From: Rugalucina vietnamica
Lineage: Eukaryota; Mollusca; Bivalvia; Lucinida; Lucinidae
Direction of reading: 5' to 3'
Length of the DNA: 64,000 bases
Assembly: GCA_964017185.1 (NCBI GenBank)
Contig: OZ024882.1
Coordinates: 38,054,488-38,118,487 of the forward strand
Shown here: piece by piece, positions 34,301 through 46,300 of the stretch
Position numbering within the stretch: position 1 is the first letter of the stretch
Layout: the number at the start of each line of letters is the position of its first letter
Program-made: the position numbers and the translations under genes
Notes under the pieces: generated by a model
The model's database searches: none
Told to the model about the DNA's origin: nothing
What the model saw: the letters and a program-made list of their open reading frames with translations, nothing else

Positions 34301-37300
34301 TCAACCTTTATATTTGCTGATCCCATACATACAACACTACTAGACCCACCTTTGTATTTGCTGATCTCATACATACAACACTATTAGACCTTTTATATTT
34401 GCTGATCCCATACATACAACACTACCAGACCTTGCTTTATATTTGCTGATCCCATACATACAACACTACCAGACCTTCCTTTATATTTGCTGATCCCATA
34501 CATACAACACTACCAGACCCACCTTTATATTTGCTGATCCCATACATACAACACTACCACACCCACCTTTGTATTTGCTGATCTCATACATACAACACTA
34601 TCAGACCTTCCTTTATATTTGCTGATCCCATACATACAACACTACCAGACCTTCCTTTATATTTGCTGATCTCATACATACAACACTACCAGACCCACCT
34701 TTATATTTGCTGATCTCATACATACAACACTACCAGACCCACCTTTATATTTGCTGATCTCATACAACACTACCAGACCCACCTTTATATTTGCTGATCT
34801 CATACATACAACACTACCAGACCCACCTTTATATTTGCTGATCTCATACATACAACACTACCAGACCCACCTTTGTATTTGCTGATCTCATACATACAAC
34901 ACTACCAGACCCACCTTTATATTTGCTGATCTCATACATACAACACTACTAGACCCACCTTTATATTTGCTGATCTCATACATACAACACTATCAGACCC
35001 ACCTTTATATTTGCTGATCTCATACAACACTACCAGACCCACCTTTATATTTGCTGATCTCATACATACAACACTACCAGACCCACCTTTATATTTGCTG
35101 ATCTCATACATACAACACTACCAGACCCACCTTTATATTTGCTGATCTCATACATACAACACTACTAGACCCACCTTTATATTTGCTGATCTCATACATA
35201 CAACACTATCAGACCCACCTTTATATTTGCTTATCTCATACAACACTACCAGACCCACCTTTATATTTGCTGATCTCATACATACAACACTACCAGACCC
35301 ACCTTTATATTTGCTGATCTCATACATACAACACTACCAGACCCACCTTTATATTTGCTGATCTCATACAACACTACCAGACCCACCTTTATATTTGCTG
35401 ATCCCATACATACAACACTACCAGACCCACCTTTGTATTTGCTGATCCCATACATACAACACTACTAGACCCATCTTTATATTTGCTGATCTCATACAAC
35501 ACTATTAGACCTTCCTTTATATTTGCTGATCCCATACAACACTATTAGACCTTCCTTTATATTTGCTGATCTCATACAACACTATTAGACCTTCCTTTAT
35601 ATTTGCTGATCCCATACAACACTATTAGACCTTCCTTTATATTTGCTGATCCCATACAACACTATTAGACCTTCCTTTATATTTGCTGATCTCATACAGC
35701 ACTATTAGACCTTCCTTTGTATTTGCTGATCCCATACATACAACACTACCAGACCCACCTTTATATTTGCTGATCCCATACATACAACACTACTAGACCC
35801 ACCTTTGTATTTGCTGATCCCATACATACAACACTACTAGACCCACCTTTGTATTTGCTGATCCCATACATACAACACTATTAGACCCACCTTTGTATTT
35901 GCTGATCTCATACAACACTATTAGACCTTCCTTCATATTTGCTGATCTCATACAACACTACCAGACCCACCTTTGTATTTGCTGATCCCATACATACAAC
36001 ACTACCAGACCCACCTTTGTATTTGCTGATCTCATACAACACTATTAGACCTTCCTTTATATTTGCTGATCCCATACATACAACACTACCAGACCCACCT
36101 TTATATTTGCTGATCTCATACATACAACACTATTAGACCTTCCTTTATATTTGCTGATCCCATACATACAACACTACCAGACCCACCTTTGTATTTGCTG
36201 ATCCCATACATACAACACTATCAGACCTTTTATATTTGCTGATCTCATACATACAACACTACCAGACCCACCTTTGTATTTGCTGATCCCATACATACAA
36301 CACTACCAGACCCACCTTTGTATTTGCTGATCCCATACATACAACACTACTTTATCAACCTTTATATTTGCTGATCCCATATATACACCACTACTAGACC
36401 CACCTTTATATTTGCTGATCCCATACATACAACACTATCTGGAAGACTATCCGTTAACCAACAGAGGATACCAATATCGTGTATGAGGAAAGTCTGTGTA
36501 AGCGAGCGTGCTCCCAGCCATAGAGGAGTGTCTCGGAATGTAGAGCGGATTATCTGTATACGCCCTAGCTCTCCACGCCTAATACGGTCGTAGATGTCAC
36601 GATAGGAAGGATCAAACTGCCTATCGGAGATTATTGTATGTTATTGTAAATGATAAGGCTGATTCATTTCATGTGCAACACTTTGAAAAAAGTATGAACA
36701 TATGTAGCAGTAAACAACAAAACCCATGGTAAAATTGACAAAATACCATCATCTTAGTAAGCAATGATCAGGGAATGGCGCAATCAGAAAGAAATTCCCA
36801 CTCTATTGTTATGTATGACAGTTACTTGTTGAAAGATGTGCATTCAGTACTGGTAAACTTCCCAAGGGAGTATGCCCAGGAAAGTATGATGTTATACATA
36901 TGATGTTTACTTGTTGTCCTTAGCAATTATTTACTTTTAGTGTCCCAGATATTGGACATAAACAGGTTGTTTACTTCAGAATTTTCTAGAAATTTCAAAT
37001 TGTTCTTTGACGGAAAAGTCCGGAAAAATCTGGAAGAACCAAAGATATAGAATCTTCTAGAAAAATCTTTTTTTATGTCAAAAGAATATTGTGGAATTTT
37101 CTGGAAGGATAATGGCCTCTCTAGAATATTCCAAAACATTAAATTTTGGTAAACAACTTGTTATTTTTAGTATATGATATCATAGAATTTGCTGGAAGAA
37201 TCCTGAATGTTCCTCAGTGCTATATAAGGGCTACAAATTTTCATAAGGACAATCTTTGGGTACTGTTACTATTAAGAAGTCAAAATCTATCTTACTGGAA

Positions 37301-40300
37301 TTTAAACTTATTCTTGGATTACTTGTGATATTCGATTCTGGATTGGGACATAGTGCTATTTTGAAACAAACTTTAATTCTTGGGATCAGAAACTGATACA
37401 GACTTGTGTTAAAAAATTCTGAGGGACATTCAGACATTCTTTAAGGGAATTAACATCTTGAAAGGTATTGTACATTCATTTTTGTTTGATTGTATATATG
37501 CTTTTGATTGTTTCACATGTAATTACTGGTTAAATCACTTCTAAATAAATTTGTTAAATTTTAAACAAAGCTTGTTGCTGGCTAACCAACTTGTTGGTTT
37601 CCTTAATCTTCTAGTTACGCCTGGCACGTAACAGTATTGGGGGCTCGAGTCCGGGATTGAAATTTCTTGTGCACCAAATTTATTTAAAATTCTAAAGTAT
37701 CTTCACTGTTTGCTGTTTAAATAGCTAAAGCCAGCAAAAAGCAACCATGTCATTCAAACTAAGTGACTTTATTGCTGCGCCTTCTCAGGAGCTGTTAGAT
37801 AAGGCCAAAAAGAGTGACCTCTTAGACATAGCTGATCATTATGGGTTGTCAAATATCAAGACTTCCATGTTAAAACATGAAATTAAGAACATTTTGATTC
37901 AGTTTTTTGTTGACGAGGAAATTTTTGATTCCTCGGCTACTTCTCAGATTCTAGTCACTCAGACTGACTTGCAGTTGAGGGAACTAGAAATCAAAAGACA
38001 AATTGAGATGGAAAAACTAAAATTTGAGTATGAAGAAAGAATAAGGTTGGAAACTTTAGAACGGGATGAAAGAATAAGGGCAGAAAAGGCCGAAAGGGAA
38101 GAAAGAATAAGATTGGAAACTTTAGAACGGGAAGAAAGAATGCATAAACAAAAGTTAGAAATGGAAGAACGAGAGAAGGAAAAACAAAGAGAATTAGAAC
38201 GAGAAAAAATTGAGTTAGAAAAAGAAAAATTAGAAAGAGAAGAAAGGCTTGAAAAAGAAAAATTAGAACGAGAAGAACGGCTCGAAATTGAAAAAGAAAA
38301 ATTGAGATTTGAAAATGAAGAAAAAGAAAGAGAAAGGCTATTTCAGTTAAGAATCAAAGAAATTGAATTTAATGAAAAATCAAAATCAAAATCTTTATCT
38401 TCAGACACAAGCAAAATATTTGATGTAACAAAACACATCCGACTCGTTCCTCCATTTCAAGAAAAAGAGGTTGATAAATATTTTCTACATTTTGAGAAGG
38501 TAGCAGAAAACTTGAAATGGCCAAAAGAGCATTGGACCTTGCTTTTGCAAAGTGTTGTAATTGGTAAAGCTCGAGAAATTTACACTCAGCTTTCTCTTGA
38601 GCAAAGCTCAGATTATGATACAGTAAAGGAATTTATTCTTAAGGCTTATGAGCTGGTCCCTGAGGCATACAGGCAGAAATTTAGAGACTGTAGAAAAGAA
38701 CATGACCAGACTCATGTTGAGTTTGCTAGAACAAAAGAGCAACTATTTGATAGATGGTGTTCTTCAAAGAAAGTAGGTTCTGATCATGCAAAGCTAAGGC
38801 AGCTCATGCTTGTTGAAGAATTCAAACGGTGCATAAATTCTGATGTTAAGGCTTTCTTGAACGAAAGAGAAGTTGAAAACTTGGAAACAGCAGCACGTTT
38901 AGCTGATGACTATGCTTTGACTCATAAGGCTTCATTTGTCAACAAGCCATATCCTAGGAAACCATATAACCCTCAATCAAAGCAAATTACCCATCAGTCA
39001 AAACCATATTCCCCTCAGTCCGGTCCCAAAGCCAATCCCAGTAATCCAACTGACAATTCCAGTCCAAAACACAAATTTTCTAGTGAAAACAAAGGACAAA
39101 ATCCCTTATCCCAGCCAATTTGTAATTATTGTAAGAAAACTGGCCACATTATTTCTGAATGTTTGGCACTGAAACGAAAGAAAGAAAGAGAAAATATAGA
39201 TAGTGCTAAACCGACAGGCCTCACCTCCTTAAAGGCTAAACCACAGTCTTGTATCCAGGAAGAAAACCCTATACTGACCATAACTTGTAAAGAGTCAGTC
39301 TCTGAGGATTCTATTATGGAGATTTATGAACCATTCTTATCAGATGGTTTTGTGTCACTTAACAGTGACTCTGCCCAGTCTACCCCTATCAAAATCTTAC
39401 GAGATACCGGAGCTTCTCAATCCCTTATCTTGGCAGATACCTTGCCATTTTCCGAGAAGTCTTCTTCTGGGACAAGTGTCCTTATCCAGGGCGTAGAGTG
39501 TGGATTTGTTAATGTACCGCTCCATAATATCTATTTGTCCTCAGACTTAGTTAAAGGTCCCGTGGCTGTAGGTATTAGACCTTCCTTACCCTTTAAAGGT
39601 ATTCATTTGCTGTTAGGCAATGATTTGGCAGGAGATAAGGTTGTGGTAAACCCACTTTTGACCAGCACACCATGTGTTGATCAACCGCCTGATCCCATTG
39701 AGCAGGAAATTCCTGACCTTTACCCTTCTTGTGCTGTTACTAGGGCAATGGCTATGAAAGCCAAATTATATGATGGGATGCAGGACATAAATTTAACTGA
39801 CACTTTGATAGGTCAGTCCTTTAATAAAGAGATTTCAACTTCTCTTTCCCCTAGTCAGTCTGATATTCAGACTGACCCTAGCAATCCAAGGTCGGGGTCA
39901 GAAAATGACCTTTCACCCTCAACGTCAAATGATCAAGGTCATGACCAGATGTCAAGGTCACAGCTTTGTAAAGAACAACACAGTGATCCTGAGATCTCGC
40001 CTTTATTTGAAAGGGCTTTTAATGAAAATGAAATATCCCAGGTTCCTGTTTGCTATTATGTCAAAAATGGCATTTTGATGAGAAAATGGCGTCCTCCGGA
40101 TGTCTCTGCAGCAGATGAGTGGACTGTTAACCACCAAATTGTGGTTCCTAGGGTGTATCGCCCTGAAATCTTAAACTTGGCTCATGAAACACCCATGTCA
40201 GGCCATTTAGGTGTAAATAAGACCTATCACAAGATTCTAAATCATTTCTACTGGCCAGGATTAAAATCTGATGTTTCACAGCATTGCAAATCCTGCCACA

Positions 40301-43300
40301 CTTGTCAAATGGTAGGAAAGCCCAATCAGACCATTCCAAAAGCTCAATTGCAGCCCATTCCTGCCTTTGATGAACCTTTCAGCAGAGTGATTATTGATTG
40401 TGTAGGTCCCTTACCCAAAACAAAGAAAGGTTGTGAATATCTTCTGACCATAATGTGTGCTTCAACTCGCTTTCCTGAAGCTATCCCACTCAGAAATATC
40501 AAGGCTAAAACAATAGTTAATGCACTTGTGAAGTTCTTCACATTTGTAGGCCTCCCAAAATCTATCCAGTCAGACCAGGGCTCAAATTTTATGTCAGGAA
40601 TTTTTCAGCAAGTCATGTACGAACTTGGAATTAAGCAATACAAGTCATCGGCTTACCACCCTGAAAGCCAAGGTGCCTTAGAAAGATTCCATCAAACTTT
40701 GAAAAACATGATCAGATCTTACTGCTTTGACACTGAAAAAGATTGGGATGAAGGCATACACTTGCTTCTATTTGCTGTAAGAGAATCTGTACAAGAGTCT
40801 CTGGGGTTCAGCCCATCTGAGCTTGTTTTTGGGCACACTGTACGTGGACCGTTAAAACTTCTAAAAGAGAAATTTCTCTCAGATGATGACAGTTCTTTGA
40901 ACTTACTTCAGTATGTGTCTGATTTCAAAAACAGACTATCAAAGGCCTGTGATGCAGCTCGGTCCAATCTCAAATCTACTCAAAGCAAAATGAAGATTCG
41001 TTATGATGAAAATGCTAAAGACAGAAATTTTGAACCTGGAGACAAGGTACTTGCTCTCTTGCCCATTCCTGGCAGACCTTTACAAGCTAGATATTATGGC
41101 CCGTATACTGTTGATAAAAAGTTAAGTGACGTGAATTACATTGTTAACACTCCTGGGAGGCGCAAGCAAAAACAGCTATGTCACATTAATATGCTCAAGA
41201 AGTATATTGATAGGGATAGTTCTGTTATTTCATCAGTAAATATAGTTAATTCTCTCCCTCATGAACAAAATCAAATGGACTCTGATGACTTCAACTTGGA
41301 GAAATCTGATCCCTCGTCATCGAAACTCCAGAATTCTGACATACTACAGAATCTTGATCAGAAACTGTCTCACCTTGATTCAGACAAAAGACTTGAACTG
41401 AAACAGTTAGTTCTCGAATATGAGCACTTATTTCCAGACATTCCATCCAGAACTGACAAAATCTATCATGATGTTGACATTATTGAAGGTTCAAAACCTG
41501 TAAAGCAACATCCTTACAGAATGAACCCTGTAAAACAGCAATATCTCAGGGAAGAAGTTCAATATTTGCTGGACAATGATTTCATTGAACCCAGCCAAAG
41601 TGAATGGAGTTCTCCTTGTATTCTTGTACCAAAGCCAGACGGGACATTTAGAATGTGCACAGACTATCGAAAAGTCAATTCTGTCACTAAAACAGACACT
41701 TTTCCCATTCCACGAATCGATGACTGCATTGATAATATTGGACATGCCAAGTATGTTACAAAGTTCGATCTGCTAAAGGGATTTTGGCAGATACCCCTCA
41801 CGGACAGAGCAAAGGAGATCTCGGCATTTGTTACACCAGATGGACTGTACCAGTATAAAGTCATGCCATTTGGAATGAAGAACTCGCCTGCGACTTTTCA
41901 GCGGCTGGTCAACAGTTTGATTTCCAATCTGGATGGCTGTAAAGCCTATATCGACGACGCTATTATCTTCAGTGAGGAGTGGCAACAACACTTGCAGACA
42001 ATCAGAACATTCTTTGACCGGCTAAGTGATGCTAAACTAACTGTGAACTTGGCAAAAAGTGAATTTTGCCATGCAAACTTGACATTTCTTGGACACATTG
42101 TAGGTCAAGGTCAGGTAAAACCTGTAGAAGCTAAAGTTGAGGCTATCTCAGATTTTCCTGTACCTACTAGCAAAAGACAACTGATGCGCTTTCTGGGTAT
42201 GGCTGGATATTACAGGAAATTCTGCAACAACTTCTCGGCTATAGCTGAGCCTCTGACAAACTTGCTTGGTAAGAAGGCCAAGTATGTTTGGACGGATGAC
42301 TGCCAGAAGTCATTTGATAAGCTCAAGGCCATACTTAGAAGTGCTCCGGTTCTCTTAGCACCAAGTTTTGACAAAGAGTTCAAGTTGGCTGTAGATGCCA
42401 GTGATGTTGGTGCAGGCAGTGTATTGTTGCAAGAAGATGACAATGGTGTTGACCATCCTGTTTGTTATTTTTCCAAAAAGTTTAACAAGCATCAGAGAAA
42501 TTACTCTACCATAGAGAAAGAATGCCTATCTCTAATCCTTGCGCTTCAGCACTTTGAAGTTTACTTAGCTTCTTCACATGCACCAATTGTTGTCTTCAGT
42601 GACCACAATCCACTGACTTTCATACATAAAATGAAAAACAAGAACCAGCGTTTACTCAGGTGGAGTCTCATGTTGCAAGAGCACAATCTTGACATCAGAC
42701 ATATCCGAGGAAGAGATAATATCATTCCAGACACCCTAAGCAGAGCTTAAGCGCCTCTACAATGCTGATGTCCAGCTTTGTGCTGTTGTATTTGATTAGT
42801 TTTGCACAAATTTTGCTAAACATATTGTATACAATTATCCAGTATTGCAAAAGAAAGCTTTATTTTATAAAACTTTCTTTTCTTTGAAGAGGGGAAGTGT
42901 TATGTATGACAGTTACTTGTTGAAAGATGTGCATTCAGTACTGGTAAACTTCCCAAGGGAGTATGCCCAGGAAAGTATGATGTTATACATATGATGTTTA
43001 CTTGTTGTCCTTAGCAATTATTTACTTTTAGTGTCCCAGATATTGGACATAAACAGGTTGTTTACTTCAGAATTTTCTAGAAATTTCAAATTGTTCTTTG
43101 ACGGAAAAGTCCGGAAAAATCTGGAAGAACCAAAGATATAGAATCTTCTAGAAAAATCTTTTTTTTATGTCAAAAGAATATTGTGGAATTTTCTGGAAGG
43201 ATAATGGCCTCTCTAGAATATTCCAAAACATTAAATTTTGGTAAACAACTTGTTATTTATAGTATATGATATCATAGAATTTGCTGGAAGAATCCTGAAT

Positions 43301-46300
43301 GTTCCTCAGTGCTTTATAAGGGCTACAAATTTTCATAAGGACAATCTTTGGGTACTGTTACTATTAAGAAGTCAAAATCTATCTTACTGGAATTTAAACT
43401 TATTCTTGGATTACTTTGTGATATTCGATTCTGGATTGGGACATAGTGCTATTTTGAAACAAACTTTAATTCTTGGGATCAGAAACTGATACAGACTTGT
43501 GTTAAAAAATTCTGAGGGACATTCAGACATTCTTTAAGGGAATTAACATCTTGAAAGGTATTGTACATTCATTTTTGTTTGATTGTATATATGCTTTTGA
43601 TTGTTTCACATGTAATTACTGGTTAAATCACTTCTAAATAAATTTGTTAAATTTTAAACAAAGCTTGTTGCTGGCTAACCAACTTGTTGGTTTCCTTAAT
43701 CTTCTAGTTACGCCTGGCACGTAACACTATAAACCAAGGTGTTCAATGCTTTAAAAAAAGCAACTAATCTAACAGAATCAGAATAGTTTACTGGTGACAC
43801 GCCAAATGACATTATTTCACCAGGGGGTTCGGATGTGGGAGAAATTAGTCCCTTGAACGCACGAGTGAAGCGAACTTGGACACACAATCATCTGACATTT
43901 CAGCAGTAGCAAACACAGAGTCAGGGAGGTCATTCCAGTCCCTGATAGTCTGGGGAAAGAAACTACATTTATAGGCCTCTATACTAGCAGATGGAAGCTG
44001 AAATGCCTTGGAGTAGCTATTTCTACAACGCCAAGACTTTGGGATAAGGTCATCTGTAGGTATTCTGGCTTTACCCTTCAGACCTTTGTATAGTAGTATA
44101 AGTCGATTGTCCGTCCTCCTTTTCTTGAGAGATTCCCATTTGAGTTGTTCAAGAATGCCAGTCATACTACCTTCCTCGAAAGTATAATTCCTAGTTACAA
44201 ATCTAGCGGCACGATTCTGTACCTTCTCCAATTCCTCCTGGAGGCATTAAGCATGAGGATCCCCAACAGAACTTCCATATTCCAGGACTGGGCGCACCAG
44301 TCCTTTATAAGCTGCTTCTTTAACATCTTGGGGGCAAGAAAATAAGTTTCTCCTCAAGAACCCAAATGTCCTGTTGGCTTTAGTACAGATATTATTGATA
44401 TGGGTATTCTACTTGAGGTCATTTGTAATTGTTACACCTAGATATTTAATGCTATCAACATTTTCCAATACCGTTCCCTCGAGGGTGTACGAGGCCTCAG
44501 TTTTATTTATCCGCTTATTTGTCAGCTGCATCATGTTGCATTTGACAGGTTGAAATCTCATGACCCATTTTCGGGCCCAACTCCCTAAAAAGTCAATGTC
44601 TTTCTGAAGTTTCAATGTATCTTCTACTGTTCTAATTTCACGGTAACAAACACAGTCATCAGCAAAAAGCCGGATTTGGGAGTCAATGCAAACGGGTATG
44701 TCATTTATGTACAAGGAGAACAACAATGGACCGAGAACGGTGCCCTGAGGGACACCAGACACAACAGGGGCCCAGTCAGATTTAACACCATTAACTACTA
44801 CCCTTTGCTGCCTGAAGCACAAAAAAGCATTTATCCATTCCAATGTCTTTCCACCTATACCATAACTAAACAATTACTAACGGTAACTACTAGATCTGTT
44901 CATAACAATGAGGTTAAGAAGATGATTTTATTTTAATGATTGCGAGTTAAAGTAGGTCTAGTAGGTGTACCTGTTGAAGCAGGCCATTAGAACCTTTCCA
45001 CATTGATGAGCAGTGTCAAAGCAGGATACAACCTCACTGGTGTCCTCAGAGATAGGCTTCTCACACAGAACATGTTTACCTGTAATAGGACAGTAGACAC
45101 ACTCATGTGTGGAATATACAGTTGTCGTGAACTCCTTCGTACGTATCCCTTCATGGTTTTTTAAAACTAATCCTTTTCATGTGACATACCTTTGCATTGT
45201 TGTCCAGGTTTTTGCCTGTTAGAAATTTCGTTTCCTTGACAGTTATAGAATTAGGTTTTACTTGGATGGAGTTAGAACTTTTCAGTGGTGATACATTAAC
45301 AATAATTGAAGGGGTTAGTGCAAAAAACATGTCTAAGTCCACTATTGTCAAAAATTGAGTTTTGGCGTCATTGCGTTGTGATAACTTTAACATTTTATTA
45401 GTGTGAAATTTGTATTTTAATTTTTTCAAAATAAGTCCAACAAAATGCCTAAGTCCACACATTGCCCAGTGTTTAATGTAAGAACATACTTAAGTTCAAA
45501 GAACATGTCACTATCTACTGGTGTAATATCTGATATGGTTTTAGGAGCTCAAAACATCTATATAAGGCAAATGAGCACATCACTGTAAAATGATGTATTT
45601 TAACAATACTTCAGCCAAAACAGGTATTGGAAAAATGGGGGTTCGGACTTAAACACATTATTGCATTAACACGTTTCGCAAATATTTGAATTTCTTAAGT
45701 TTCTGCCGTATCTTTCAATGAAATTTCATGACATTTGAGCTTCTTACTCTATTTGATTCAAGACCAATAATTTGGTACTATTTTCTAATGGTTGCCAAAC
45801 CTTTGTCAAAATTATATATTTTTCGCGTTTTTCTTGAAACTGATCACGTTCTTGCACTAACCCCTTCAATTTTCTAAAAGTGATCAGACCATGAAAACTT
45901 TAGTTGTGGAAGAAAAAAGCTAGTGTAGGTTGTGGCGAGAGTATCATAATATATATTTTGAATGCTTCTGGAATAGCTTCTGGAATATATAGATGACTTT
46001 GAATGAATTTTGGAATGTTTCTACATATATGTCGTTCTGTAAGTAGATATTTTGATGTTGTTTGTCTTACAGCGATTCTGCCTTTCATTAAAATTATGGA
46101 AAGTTGTGTTTTTGCTAATACAAATAGTTTGTTAGAGAAAAGCTTTCAGCTGTAAATATTCAATTAATTAAGACATGTACACATGTATGTTGAAGAGACA
46201 GGGCTGAATCCACTGAGTAGAAAGCAATAGTACTTACTATATACATACATCACCGTGTCCATTCGAAACGCATGAAAAGAGGTCGTAACGCATGATCGGC

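Larger units (their letters stand above)
36807..37633 (+). repeat. 5' long terminal repeat
   Basis: 827 bp. U3 has clustered heat-shock-like motifs (listed separately), a TATA box at 37221-37227 and AATAAA at 37544-37549. Confidence 0.95.
36803..43730 (+). mobile_element. Complete Gmr1-type Ty3/gypsy LTR retrotransposon
   Basis: 5' LTR 36807-37633, 3' LTR 42898-43726, flanked by the 4-bp duplication CTAT (36803-36806 and 43727-43730). The LTRs begin TGTTATG and end CGTAACA. A primer-binding site follows the 5' LTR, one ORF fills the interior, and a polypurine tract precedes the 3' LTR. The LTRs differ only by two substitutions and two single-base indels, so the insertion is young. It lies antisense in intron 3 of the dehydrogenase gene. 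No env-like ORF. Confidence 0.96.

Noticed and set aside
31005-36440. ORFs in the minisatellite (for example near 32518, 33524, 33902 and 35908) reading VVCMGSANIK repeats
   Set aside because: Unit lengths of 40, 41 and 44 bp shift the frame every copy. The peptides are echoes of the exon 4 tail, not genes.
31005-36440. Resemblance of the regular array to a CRISPR array
   Set aside because: Units are contiguous with no unique spacers, and the genome is eukaryotic.
36431-36440. Alternative exon 4 donor GTT/GTATGT
   Set aside because: In phase but a poorer donor, and it would leave the protein about nine residues short of family length. Kept only as an alternative.
37146-37437. Short ORFs within the LTRs (also 43238-43489)
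   Set aside because: They overlap the promoter/U5 region, occur in both LTRs by identity and show no motif.
38936-42443. Other-frame ORFs inside the gag-pol ORF
   Set aside because: Shadows of the 1667-codon frame.
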